DNA of 64,000 nucleotides from RGIG7213 sp045124505 (GTDB lineage: Bacteria; Bacillota; Clostridia; Oscillospirales; CAG-272), in assembly GCA_045124505.1 (NCBI GenBank), contig JBGVLZ010000017.1, positions 38,695 through 102,694 on the forward strand, in the 5' to 3' direction. The translations under genes were made by a program, and so were the position numbers. The notes under the pieces are model-generated. The model had not been told where the DNA came from and ran no database searches. It worked only from the letters and a program-made list of their open reading frames with translations. Shown one piece after another: positions 34,751-43,389 of the stretch; within the stretch, counting starts at the first letter, position 1, and the number at the start of each line of letters is the position of its first letter.

Positions 34751-36262
34751 TTATTTAACTGCTGTGAACTTTTCAACAAGATCTTCCAAAGCAGCATTTA
34801 CCTTCGTCTTGTTTCTTGCAAAGAGAGAAGAAAGCTTACCTGTGGAATTGCTCTTGATTGCAGTGATAAGTGAATCGGAAATTGATGTAACGTTCTGGTC
34901 ATCAACGATTGAACCGAGGTCAACAACACGGTTAGCGAAGATGATAGGAAGCATATCTGCGGATTCTTCATCACGTGTACCCTTACCGATAAGGGATGCT
35001 TCGTAGTATGCAGGTGTAAGAATATTCTTACCTTCAACAGCAAGTGCCTGCATGATCATACCTGAAAGTGCAAGTCTGTTTTCATCATAGGAAATATCCT
35101 TCGGAACGCCCGCAACCATCGTAACTATTGCAACGGAGTGTGTTGTGTAGTTCTTCTGGTTCTGGTCAGCCTTAGGAACGGGGATGATACCGAAGTCTGT
35201 ATCCATGTCACGAAGACGTGTTACGCACTGCATAACTTCGGAGTAGAAGAGCGCTCTGTCTTCTTCAAACATTGCCTGAGACAAGAGGTGAACTGCGGGG
35301 TTAATGCTCATGTAATCATGACAGTCAAATGTGTACTGGTTGGATGCTGTATAAATTTCAGCGATCTTGTCAACGAGCTTAACTGTTGTGTCGTCGAGTT
35401 CCTTAAGGTAAGGAATATCAGCACTGTCCTTGTGAATGATACGGCTGTTTGTACCGTAGTAAAGACCTGTGATAAAGTCGATCGTTGTTGCGATGGGGAA
35501 CTGGTCAAGGTGAGTTGTTGTACCGGATGCGTCAAGATCCTGATATGTAAAGAGTTTGCAGTATTCAAGGAGCTTGTCGAGTGTCCATTCGTTGTCTTTT
35601 ACGAGATCATAGATGCTCTTAAGATCGCCTTCACCGATACCAACGCTCTTTGCAAGAGTCTTGTTGAACATCATTACCCATGTTGCATCGTTGTCAACAA
35701 CGGTGATCTCACCTGTTGCGAAGTAGTTGGAACCTGCAATAGATGTCTGAGAAAGCATTGACTGATCCCATGCTTCGCTTGTTATGTCAAGGTGAGTGAT
35801 CTCATCAAGGGGTGTAAGACAGTCACTCTGTGCAAGAGTGTACATGTGGTTGATGGAGTTAACAACAATGTCATATTCCTTTGTATCGGATTTAACAGAA
35901 GTTGAAACGTAATCGTTTATAGAACCTCTTGTAACGCCTTCAATAACCTTGATTTTAACACCGAAAGTTTCTTCGATGAGCTTCTGACGTCTGTAAATTG
36001 CGGAATTTACGGGGTCATCACTGTCTTCTTCAACAAAGAAGTTGTTGTTTGTCCATTCACCGTCGTCTGTGTTTGTCAAAACGGTAAATTCCTGGTCGTC
36101 ATACTTTGTATCGGGAATGAAGTAAGATTCTTCAACCGATGTGTCCTGTGGTCCTTGCGTTACATCGCTTTTCTTTGTTTCCTCATCGCCGCCGCAAGCG
36201 GTGAAGCATACGGAAACCATCAAAGCTGCAAGAAGAACCGAGAATAATTTCTTCGCTTTCAT
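34751..36262 (-). CDS. extracellular solute-binding lipoprotein (ABC transporter, family 1-like)
   Basis: 503 residues with a lipoprotein signal ending in the lipobox CFTAC (Cys near residue 23), an acidic spacer and a periplasmic-binding fold. The large size suits oligosaccharide or peptide binding proteins. No permease or ATPase genes adjoin it, so it either serves a transporter encoded elsewhere or has a sensing role. A consensus promoter is present, suggesting high expression. Confidence 0.8.
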   Translation of the reverse strand: MKAKKLFSVLLAALMVSVCFTACGGDEETKKSDVTQGPQDTSVEESYFIPDTKYDDQEFTVLTNTDDGEWTNNNFFVEEDSDDPVNSAIYRRQKLIEETFGVKIKVIEGVTRGSINDYVSTSVKSDTKEYDIVVNSINHMYTLAQSDCLTPLDEITHLDITSEAWDQSMLSQTSIAGSNYFATGEITVVDNDATWVMMFNKTLAKSVGIGEGDLKSIYDLVKDNEWTLDKLLEYCKLFTYQDLDASGTTTHLDQFPIATTIDFITGLYYGTNSRIIHKDSADIPYLKELDDTTVKLVDKIAEIYTASNQYTFDCHDYMSINPAVHLLSQAMFEEDRALFYSEVMQCVTRLRDMDTDFGIIPVPKADQNQKNYTTHSVAIVTMVAGVPKDISYDENRLALSGMIMQALAVEGKNILTPAYYEASLIGKGTRDEESADMLPIIFANRVVDLGSIVDDQNVTSISDSLITAIKSNSTGKLSSLFARNKTKVNAALEDLVEKFTAVK

Positions 36263-36321
36263 TCAAGCACTCCTTTAAAGTTTTTTTGAATTTTACCCTA
36301 TAGGTACAATTCTACAGATGT

Positions 36322-36350
36322 ATTATAGCATTTAACACTTAAAAAGTCAA
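36322..36350 (-). promoter_or_regulatory. promoter of the solute-binding lipoprotein gene
   Basis: On the minus strand TTGACT (36350-36345) and TATAAT (36327-36322) have a 17-bp spacer. Confidence 0.85.
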
Positions 36351-36415
36351 TAAGAAATTTGAATTTACACAGAAAAAGGGGAAAAATCATTTTTGTAAAT
36401 ATTTAAATAACTGTA

Positions 36416-36444
36416 TAGACATTTTTGTTTTAATGTGATATAAT
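36416..36444 (+). promoter_or_regulatory. promoter of prfB
   Basis: TAGACA (36416-36421) and TATAAT (36439-36444) with a 17-bp spacer; about 36 nt from the presumed start site to the prfB ATG. Confidence 0.75.
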
Positions 36445-36486
36445 CGAAAAGAAGATTTGTAAATTTTATTTTGGATAGGTATAAAT

Positions 36487-37593
36487 ATGATAATTCAACT
36501 TGACGAAGCAAGACTTAAACTCGCATCTTTGAGAAATGATGCAAAGGAACTCGGCATTTCAATGCGTATTGACGATCTCCGCACATCTGTAGAAGAGCTT
36601 GAAGAAAAAACACATGACCAGAATTTCTGGAACGATCAGGTAAATTCGGGTAAGATACTTCAGGAGATAAAGCAGAAAAAGTATAAAATAGAACAGCATG
36701 AATCCCTCGTATCATCTATTGAGGATACGTATACGCTTTGTGAGCTGTCATTGGAAGAAAATGACGAAAGCTCACTTGACGATATTCTTTCAGAGGTTGA
36801 AAGGATCGAGCGTGAGATAGAAAAGATGAATATCGACATACTCCTGTCAGGTGAGTATGACAGAAACAATGCAATTCTTTCATTCCACCCCGGCGCGGGC
36901 GGTACGGAAGCGCAGGACTGGGCTTTGATGCTCTACAGAATGTATACACGCTGGGGCGAAAAGAACGGCTTCAAGGTAAAGCTTGTTGACTGGCTTGACG
37001 GCGAAGAAGCGGGTATAAAGAGTGCGACAATACTCATAGAAGGCATGAATGCATACGGTTATATGAAGAGTGAGTCCGGCGTTCACAGACTTGTAAGAGT
37101 ATCTCCGTTTGACTCCTCGGGCAGACGCCACACCTCGTTTGCTTCCGTTGAAGTCACACCTGAGCTTGATGACTCAAACGATGTTGAAATACGTGATGAA
37201 GACCTTGAAATTACAGCTCACCGTTCAAGCGGTGCGGGCGGTCAGCACATCAATAAGACGGACTCTGCAATAAGAATCGTTCACAAGCCCACAGGTATCG
37301 TTGTCGGATGTCAGACAGAAAGAAGCCAGCTTCAGAACAAGGAAACGGCACTCAAAATGCTCAAGAGTAAGCTTGTCGAGATCAAGATAAGAGAAAATCT
37401 TGAAAAGATAGAGGATATCAAGGGCGAAAAGACGAATATCGAATGGGGAAGCCAGATTCGTTCATACGTATTCATGCCGTATACACTTGTAAAGGATGCA
37501 CGTACAGGCTGTGAAAACGGAAATATACAGGCTGTTATGGACGGCGACATCGATATGTTTATCAACAGCTATTTAAGAGCAAACGTAAAATAA
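36487..37593 (+). CDS. prfB: peptide chain release factor 2
   Basis: RF2 ends translation at UGA and UAA. The 368-residue protein has the codon-recognition SPF motif (VRVSPFDSSGRRHTSF near residue 202) and the hydrolysis motif GGQ (SSGAGGQHINKTDSA near 245). Unlike many prfB genes it is read in one frame from ATG 36487, with no in-frame UGA slippery site near codon 25, so autoregulation by programmed frameshifting is absent. Monocistronic: own promoter and terminator. Confidence 0.96.
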   Translation: MIIQLDEARLKLASLRNDAKELGISMRIDDLRTSVEELEEKTHDQNFWNDQVNSGKILQEIKQKKYKIEQHESLVSSIEDTYTLCELSLEENDESSLDDILSEVERIEREIEKMNIDILLSGEYDRNNAILSFHPGAGGTEAQDWALMLYRMYTRWGEKNGFKVKLVDWLDGEEAGIKSATILIEGMNAYGYMKSESGVHRLVRVSPFDSSGRRHTSFASVEVTPELDDSNDVEIRDEDLEITAHRSSGAGGQHINKTDSAIRIVHKPTGIVVGCQTERSQLQNKETALKMLKSKLVEIKIRENLEKIEDIKGEKTNIEWGSQIRSYVFMPYTLVKDARTGCENGNIQAVMDGDIDMFINSYLRANVK

Positions 37594-37598
37594 AAGAT

Positions 37599-37627
37599 AA
37601 AACCCGACGTCTGTCGGGTTTTTTCTT
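37599..37627 (+). terminator. terminator after prfB
   Basis: AACCCGAC (37600-37607) pairs with GTCGGGTT, followed by a run of T to 37625. Confidence 0.93.
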
Positions 37628-37711
37628 GTAATATACACTGCAAAGCTATGCCTATGACAATTAGCAAGGTAAATTGTGAGGGCAAAGCCGAACTGTACAT
37701 CCCGTTTAAAA

Positions 37712-38302
37712 TTAAGGAATCATGCCGAGCTCCTTCAAGGCTTCAATGAAAATATTCGCTTCGCCGTTAGGATTTGCCTTTTGTGTTGCTTCAATGTCAT
37801 ACCATGCATATTCCAAGCCGTGAATGATTATCGGTATTTTCTTGCCGAATTTCTGCTCTATATAGCCTTCGGTCTGCAGCTTGTTAGCCGTTTCGGCAAC
37901 GATCTGTATTAGTTCATAATGACCGACAGGACCTTTGCCGATATAATAACCGTTACTGTCATAGCAATTATCATCTTCTTCACCTATGTCGGTAATGCCG
38001 TTTTCTTTGTACCAATCGAACAGAAGCTCCGTCATTTCAGGTTCTTCGTAAGGATCGATTATCGGAGTTTCATCCTGTCTCCAATACGCATAATTCCAAC
38101 GCTCCTCGTCGTACGCATCTGCACCGTTACAGTCCTCCTCTGTATTGTAGCTGATGGCAAAGGTGGATATGTTGCTGTAATTTTTATACTCATAAGCTTC
38201 GTTGGAATAAACGAAAAATGATATGGCATAAATATCGGACTCTGACCACGAATCCATAGTGGCTTTGATTTTTGAATAGATCTTTTCGGTAAGATTGATC
38301 AT
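37712..38302 (-). CDS. uncharacterised cytoplasmic protein, DUF4303-like
   Basis: 196 residues, acidic, rich in Tyr and Trp, without signal or membrane segments. The opening (IYSKIKATMDSWSESDIYAISFFVYSNEA pattern, from residue 8) and the closing helix resemble DUF4303 proteins, some of which lie near toxin or immunity loci; I am not certain of this. No toxin is next to it. AAGGAG lies before the ATG. It is 24 bp downstream of the regulator gene on the same strand and may be cotranscribed. Confidence 0.6.
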   Translation of the reverse strand: MINLTEKIYSKIKATMDSWSESDIYAISFFVYSNEAYEYKNYSNISTFAISYNTEEDCNGADAYDEERWNYAYWRQDETPIIDPYEEPEMTELLFDWYKENGITDIGEEDDNCYDSNGYYIGKGPVGHYELIQIVAETANKLQTEGYIEQKFGKKIPIIIHGLEYAWYDIEATQKANPNGEANIFIEALKELGMIP

Positions 38303-38326
38303 ATAACTGCTCCTTTTTTATAATTT

Positions 38327-39052
38327 TTATAGTTTCCAATTCCAAATGATATCGGTATTTACAGCGTAACCGATGCCTCTTTCCGTTTTTATTATATCAA
38401 AATCAAAATACTTTGCAAATTTTTTTCTTATATACCTTATATATACATCTGATATGTTTGAATCTCCGCCATCGTTTTCCCATACGGACTTGAAAATATC
38501 CTTTCTTGATACGGGCGTACCGTCAGCATTTAAAAGCACTTGTAAAACTTCAAATTCTTTTTCTGTAAAATATATTATATTTCCCGAAAAGCCTACGCTT
38601 CGTGTATCGTGAGATATTTTAATGCTTATTTTTTCGGTGTGCTTAGGTAACACCGTTTCGTTTTCTCCGCATAAAAATGACAAAAGCTCTACTGTGAGAA
38701 CAGGACGTTTGAAAAGACAGAGCTTTTGCGGATCTTCTGAAATATATTTACTTATGTCGCTGTGCACACGGTGGGTTGATATGACAGCTGTACGGTCACA
38801 TTCACAGCTTAAAAATTCGACCAGCGCAAAAAGCTCCGTGTGATTATGAAAAATATCGGAATTGACAACGGTACAGCATTTTTTTGAGTTTTTCACCGCA
38901 TCTTGTACTTCATCCGTATTAAAATGCTGGGAAAACTTTTCACATTTCATACCGAGGTCAAGTCCCTCAAGCTCCAGCATGCGGGCATAATATTTATCAA
39001 ATCCGATAAGTATAAGCTGTTTTGTATTTGCGTTTGCAAAAAAAGTATCCAA
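38327..39052 (-). CDS. orphan OmpR/PhoB-type winged-helix regulator with degenerate receiver
   Basis: 241 residues. The C-terminal part (about 145-238) is a clear OmpR/PhoB winged helix: FTEKEFEVLQVLLN, then VSRKDIFKSVW, and the recognition-helix/wing segment SDVYIRYIRKKFAKYF with TERGIGYAV. The N-terminal 125 residues keep the length and hydrophobic strand pattern of a receiver domain but lack the acidic pair at the start and a convincing phospho-acceptor context. No histidine kinase is adjacent. Probably phosphorylation-independent; targets unknown. Confidence 0.8.
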   Translation of the reverse strand: MDTFFANANTKQLILIGFDKYYARMLELEGLDLGMKCEKFSQHFNTDEVQDAVKNSKKCCTVVNSDIFHNHTELFALVEFLSCECDRTAVISTHRVHSDISKYISEDPQKLCLFKRPVLTVELLSFLCGENETVLPKHTEKISIKISHDTRSVGFSGNIIYFTEKEFEVLQVLLNADGTPVSRKDIFKSVWENDGGDSNISDVYIRYIRKKFAKYFDFDIIKTERGIGYAVNTDIIWNWKL

Positions 39053-39077
39053 TTTGTACCTTCTTTTTGAAAATGTG

Positions 39078-39106
39078 TTGAAATAACGAAAAAAATATGG
39101 TAGAAT
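39078..39106 (+). promoter_or_regulatory. promoter of the GNAT gene
   Basis: TTGAAA (39078-39083) and TAGAAT (39101-39106) with a 17-bp spacer. Confidence 0.65.
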
Positions 39107-39137
39107 TACAAAAACGTAATTTGAAAGGATAATGATT

Positions 39138-39692
39138 ATGTCAGATATGCTTGTAAAGCTCTACAATGTAGAGGACTGCCCTGAGGTTGAAGCCGCACTC
39201 AAAGCAGAGGGAATACATATAGTAAAGGCACTTTCACCCGATAAACACAGGGTAATTCCGTTTATCAAGACCTTTTCAGAGGGATGGGGAAGTGAATGTG
39301 AAGCGGCATTTGCCAATAATCCCCACACGATCTATATAGCAGTAAAGGATAAAAAGGTCATCGGATTTGCCGCATATGATGCAACTGCAAGAGGCTTTTT
39401 CGGTCCTACGGGCGTTGATCCCGAATACAGACGTAAGGGCATCGGCCGTGTGCTTATGGTAAAATGCTTCAATTCAATGAAGGAAATGGGCTACGGCTAT
39501 GCAATTATCGGATGGGCTGCAAAATCCGCTGTTAAATTCTATCAGGAATATGCAGGTGCGCAGATAATAGAGGATTCATTCCCCGGTGTTTACGGCAGAC
39601 TTGTAAACGTTGTAGGTCAGCCGCCGAGAGAAGAAAAGCCTGCACCTGCGGCAGAAGTTGCCGAAAAATCCCCCGAAGAGAAAAAAGATTAA
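39138..39692 (+). CDS. GNAT-family N-acetyltransferase
   Basis: 184 residues with the GNAT core: a strand pair IYIAVKDKKVIGFAAYD near residue 72, the acetyl-CoA loop DPEYRRKGIGRVLM near 100, and KSAVKFYQEYAGAQII near 135. The tail is Pro/Ala/Glu-rich and looks disordered. ATG 39138 is nine bases after GAAAGG; ATG 39132 is only three away. Its last 4 bp overlap the end of yqgF on the other strand. Substrate unknown. Confidence 0.82.
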   Translation: MSDMLVKLYNVEDCPEVEAALKAEGIHIVKALSPDKHRVIPFIKTFSEGWGSECEAAFANNPHTIYIAVKDKKVIGFAAYDATARGFFGPTGVDPEYRRKGIGRVLMVKCFNSMKEMGYGYAIIGWAAKSAVKFYQEYAGAQIIEDSFPGVYGRLVNVVGQPPREEKPAPAAEVAEKSPEEKKD

Positions 39693-40129
39693 TTCTCCGA
39701 GGGATGGTTTTTCAGATAATCGAGATAATTTTGTAAAATTATCTGTGCGGAAAGGGTATCGACCGTTTCTTTCCGCTTCTTACCTCTGGTGTTCGTCATA
39801 TTCATATACTGATGTGCCGAAACTGTGGTAAGTCTTTCATCAAAAAGAACAGCGGGAATGTCCGTCTTTTCGGACAGAAGCGTTACAAAGCCTTGCGCTT
39901 TTTCGCTTCTCGGGCCTCTTGTGCCGTTCATGTTTATAGGGTTGCCGACTACGATCAATCGTACATCGTATTCGGCAGCCTTTTTTGCTACCTCATCGGC
40001 AATATAAACGATATAATCCTCTTTAATACAACCGATCCCCGAAGCAAGCGTACAGGTCTCGTCGCTTACAGCGAGCCCTGTGCGCCTGTCTCCGAGATCG
40101 ACTGAAAGTATTCTTTTAGTCATTCTCAA
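39689..40129 (-). CDS. yqgF: YqgF/RuvX-family putative pre-16S rRNA nuclease
   Basis: A 146-residue RNase H-fold protein thought to act in 16S rRNA 5'-end maturation or as a Holliday-junction resolvase. Family marks are the first-strand Asp in ILSVDLGDRRTGLAVSD, NPINMNGTRGPRSEKA near 60, and DERLTTVSAHQ near 95. It overlaps the rpiB end by 14 bp, so the two are cotranscribed. Confidence 0.92.
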   Translation of the reverse strand: MRMTKRILSVDLGDRRTGLAVSDETCTLASGIGCIKEDYIVYIADEVAKKAAEYDVRLIVVGNPINMNGTRGPRSEKAQGFVTLLSEKTDIPAVLFDERLTTVSAHQYMNMTNTRGKKRKETVDTLSAQIILQNYLDYLKNHPSEN

Positions 40130-40559
40130 GTGCTGTTATCATGTCAACACGTGTCTGGTGTCTGCCGCCTTCAAATTCTGTATTGAGGAAAAGCTCAACC
40201 ATATCAAGCGCAAGACCGGCGCCGACAACTCTGCCGCCCATGCAAAGCACGTTTGCATCGTTGTGCATTCTCGTCATTCTTGCAGAAAATGTGTCAGAAC
40301 AGCAAGCCGCACGGATTCCCTTGTGCTTGTTAGCCGCAATACTGATGCCGATACCTGTTCCGCAGAAAAGGATACCGCGGTAGCAAGTACCGTCCTGAAT
40401 GCTCACGCAAAGCTTGTGTGCGTATTCAGGGTAGTTTACGCTTTCGCCGTTACAGCCGAAATCAATGTACTCAATACCCTTTGATTCAAGATACTTCTTT
40501 GTTGCTTCTTTAAGCTCGTAACCGCCGTGGTCACAAGCAAGTGCAATTTTGTTACTCAT
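40116..40559 (-). CDS. rpiB: ribose-5-phosphate isomerase B
   Basis: RpiB interconverts ribose-5-P and ribulose-5-P. The 147-residue protein shows ACDHGGYELKEA at the N-terminus, the Cys-containing GILFCGTGIGISIAANK near 63, and HNDANVLCMGGRVVG near 98. Length is normal. GGAGTAAAAATT precedes the ATG. Related isomerases (LacAB) exist, but the single gene and motifs fit RpiB. Confidence 0.94.
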   Translation of the reverse strand: MSNKIALACDHGGYELKEATKKYLESKGIEYIDFGCNGESVNYPEYAHKLCVSIQDGTCYRGILFCGTGIGISIAANKHKGIRAACCSDTFSARMTRMHNDANVLCMGGRVVGAGLALDMVELFLNTEFEGGRHQTRVDMITALEND

Positions 40560-40586
40560 AATTTTTACTCCTTTATGTGTTTTATT

Positions 40587-41291
40587 TTAATCGATTTTTT
40601 TAAGATTGCGTTCCGCTTGAGATGAACGCAAATATGTCGGTTTGAATGTTTTGTCCGAAAAAACAGTCTTGTCCTCTGTATTTTCATATATTATACGTGC
40701 AACCTGTGCTGATGAATATGCGCTTTGAAGCGCAATTTGTTCAGGCGGAAAAAGACCTTTTTCAAAATCATTTTTAATGATGTGTTTTCCATCGCCGACA
40801 AAATACACGGGAATGTCGTATGCTTCAAGCTCATGAGCAAGCTCATCCGACATAATAACTCTGTCTTCGCAAAGCCTTGTTATTTTTCCGTCGGTGTGGC
40901 GGAAAACGGCATTGTAAAGCTGATTTCGTCTTGCATCCATTACAGGGCAAACGATGAAATCTCCCATAAATCCCTTCATATTGTACGAAAGTGATTCAAG
41001 TGAGGAAACGCCAACGCACGGTACATTCCGTCCGAAAGCAAGACCTAAAAGCACTGCCGCACCTATACGCACTCCCGTGAATGAACCGGGACCTGCGGCA
41101 GCCGCAAACAATTCAATATCATCTGTATGCTTACCGCATGAGGACAAAAGATGCTCTATCATCGGTAACATCGTTTCGCTGTGGTGAAGTGTTGTTGTTA
41201 CTGTGTATTCACCAAGCCTTTTTTCGCCGTCGCAAAGGCAAGCCGTTGCCGTTACAGCCGTTGTGTCAAGTGAAAGTATAAGCAAAATCAA
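40587..41291 (-). CDS. tsaB: tRNA threonylcarbamoyladenosine biosynthesis protein TsaB
   Basis: TsaB is the inactive partner that supports TsaD in t6A37 modification of tRNAs decoding ANN codons. LSLDTTAVTATACL at the N-terminus, HHSETMLPMIEHLL near 36 and AAAGPGSFTGVRIGAAVLLGLA near 62 are typical. 234 residues. It overlaps tsaE by 4 bp. TsaD is not in the window. Confidence 0.94.
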   Translation of the reverse strand: MILLILSLDTTAVTATACLCDGEKRLGEYTVTTTLHHSETMLPMIEHLLSSCGKHTDDIELFAAAAGPGSFTGVRIGAAVLLGLAFGRNVPCVGVSSLESLSYNMKGFMGDFIVCPVMDARRNQLYNAVFRHTDGKITRLCEDRVIMSDELAHELEAYDIPVYFVGDGKHIIKNDFEKGLFPPEQIALQSAYSSAQVARIIYENTEDKTVFSDKTFKPTYLRSSQAERNLKKID

Positions 41292-41710
41292 TCCTGCCTT
41301 TCAATGGTTATTGTTCTTGTTGTGTCGTCTGTATACTCAATTGTTATCTTATATGCGCCATCAGGGATGGCATACGGAATATTTTCACTCCACTCGCAGA
41401 CACAGATACCCGTACCGGGATAATCGTAAAAGCCTGTTGAATAAAGCTCATCATCGTCAGATATTCTGTAAACGTCAAAGTGGTAAAGCGGAAATTTTCC
41501 GCCTGTATATTCGTTTATGAGGGTGTATGACGGACTGCTCACACCGCAGTCAGGACATATATATGATGCCATTCCTCGAACAAAAGCTGTTTTTCCTGCA
41601 CCGAGGTTTCCGTACATTGCGATAAATTCATCACCTGAGAGTGTTTTTGAGAATTCCCGTCCGAGCTTTTCCGTTTCCTCGGGAGATGATGAAATAAAAA
41701 CATTTTTCAT
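41288..41710 (-). CDS. tsaE: tRNA threonylcarbamoyladenosine biosynthesis ATPase TsaE
   Basis: TsaE is the P-loop ATPase of the TsaBDE complex. The Walker A is GNLGAGKTAFVRG near residue 36, followed by SPSYTLINEY and FHFD-like YHFDVYR near 73. 140 residues, normal. It overlaps fhs by one base upstream and tsaB by 4 bp downstream, so fhs-tsaE-tsaB form one transcription unit. Confidence 0.95.
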   Translation of the reverse strand: MKNVFISSSPEETEKLGREFSKTLSGDEFIAMYGNLGAGKTAFVRGMASYICPDCGVSSPSYTLINEYTGGKFPLYHFDVYRISDDDELYSTGFYDYPGTGICVCEWSENIPYAIPDGAYKITIEYTDDTTRTITIERQD

Positions 41711-43383
41711 CAGAACAACCCCGAAATGTTGCCGTTTTCGTCAACGTCTATTTTAAGTGCCGCAGGTTCTTTGGGAAGTCCGGGCATTGTCATTATCTCG
41801 CCTGTGAGCACAACGATAAAGCCTGCACCTGCCGATACCTTTACTTCTCTTACCGTAAGATCAAAGCCTGTAGGTCTTCCTAAAAGCTTGGGATTGTCGG
41901 AAAGTGAATACTGAGTTTTTGCAACGCATATGGGGAACTTTCCGAATTCGGGATTGACCTTCATAATATTATCTATGTTCTTGAGTGCCTTGTCATCAAA
42001 TTTTACACCGTCAGCACCGTATATTTCACGTGCAACAGTTTCAATTTTCTCTTTTATTGACATTTCATTCGGGTAAAGGTGCTTGAATGATGAGGGCTTT
42101 TCACATGCTTTTACAACTTCGTGTGCAAGCGCAATACCGCCGTCACCGCCCTTGGCAAATACTTCGGAAAGGGCAAATGATGCGCCGCGCTCACGGCATA
42201 TCTGTTCAAGAAGCTCAAGCTCACGCACGGTGTCTGTTTCAAAACGGTTGATAGCAACAACTACAGGCACACCGAATTTTGCAAGGTTGTCTATATGTGC
42301 TTCAAGGTTGCAGGCACCCTTTGCAAGTGCTTCGAGGTTTTCTTCCTTAAGGTCAGCCTTTGCAACACCGCCGTTATATTTCAGCGCCCTTACAGTTGCT
42401 ACAAGCACAACGCAAGAGGGAGCAAGTCCTGCCGCACGGCACTTGATATCAAGGAACTTTTCAGCACCGAGGTCAGCACCGAAGCCGGCTTCTGTGATTG
42501 CATAATCAGCAAGCTTAAGTGCAAGCTTTGTAGCTCTTACCGAGTTACAGCCGTGTGCAATATTTGCAAAAGGTCCGCCGTGAATGATCGCAGGTGTGTT
42601 TTCTGTAGTCTGTACAAGGTTGGGCTTGAGGGCGTCTTTAAGAAGGGCTGTCATCGCACCGTGTGCGCCTACATCCTTTGCATAAACAGGTTCACCTGAA
42701 TATGTGTATGCAACAAGAATGTTGCCGAGTCTTTCTTTAAGGTCGGTAACAGATGAAGCAAGGCAGAGAATAGCCATGACCTCACTTGCAACGGTTATAC
42801 TGAATTTATCTTGTCTTGGCACACCGTCAGCCTTTGCGCCAAGTCCGATGATGACGTTACGGAGAGCTCTGTCATTCATGTCGAGCACTCTTTGGAAAAG
42901 TATGCGGCGCTGGTCTATTCCGAGTACATTACCCTGCTGAATGTGGTTGTCTATCATTGCAGAAAGGAGATTGTTTGCCGCTGTTATCGCATGAAAATCA
43001 CCTGTAAAGTGAAGATTTATATCTTCCATTGGAAGTACTTGAGAGTAACCGCCGCCGGCAGCACCGCCTTTTACACCGAACACGGGACCGAGGGAGGGCT
43101 CACGCAAAGCTATGATAGAATTCATTCCTATCTTTGCCATAGCCTGTCCGAGACCGATGGTTGTTGTTGTTTTACCCTCACCTGCGGGGGTGGGATTTAT
43201 TGCTGTTACAAGAATAAGCTTGCCGTCGGGCTTATCTGCCATTCTTTTTTCAAATCCGTCGTCGATCTTAGCCTTGTATCTGCCGTAAGGTATAAGCTCC
43301 TCATCGGTGATTCCGAGCATCGAGGCGATCTCTGCAATAGGTTTCATTTTTGTGTTCTGGGCAATTTCGATATCAGTAAGCAT
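41710..43383 (-). CDS. fhs: formate--tetrahydrofolate ligase
   Basis: Fhs makes 10-formyl-THF from formate, THF and ATP, supplying one-carbon units. The 557-residue protein has the P-loop-like TPAGEGKTTTTIGLGQA near residue 68 and REPSLGPVFGVKGGAAGGGYSQV pattern near 97. It is used in purine synthesis and in the methyl branch of the Wood-Ljungdahl pathway; no other pathway genes are nearby. AAAGGTGAG precedes the ATG. Confidence 0.97.
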   Translation of the reverse strand: MLTDIEIAQNTKMKPIAEIASMLGITDEELIPYGRYKAKIDDGFEKRMADKPDGKLILVTAINPTPAGEGKTTTTIGLGQAMAKIGMNSIIALREPSLGPVFGVKGGAAGGGYSQVLPMEDINLHFTGDFHAITAANNLLSAMIDNHIQQGNVLGIDQRRILFQRVLDMNDRALRNVIIGLGAKADGVPRQDKFSITVASEVMAILCLASSVTDLKERLGNILVAYTYSGEPVYAKDVGAHGAMTALLKDALKPNLVQTTENTPAIIHGGPFANIAHGCNSVRATKLALKLADYAITEAGFGADLGAEKFLDIKCRAAGLAPSCVVLVATVRALKYNGGVAKADLKEENLEALAKGACNLEAHIDNLAKFGVPVVVAINRFETDTVRELELLEQICRERGASFALSEVFAKGGDGGIALAHEVVKACEKPSSFKHLYPNEMSIKEKIETVAREIYGADGVKFDDKALKNIDNIMKVNPEFGKFPICVAKTQYSLSDNPKLLGRPTGFDLTVREVKVSAGAGFIVVLTGEIMTMPGLPKEPAALKIDVDENGNISGLF

Positions 43384-43389
43384 TTTTTC

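Noticed and set aside
35138..35761. Plus-strand open frame of 207 codons opposite the solute-binding lipoprotein.
   Set aside because: Cys/Val-rich composition typical of an antisense shadow, no ribosome site or promoter.
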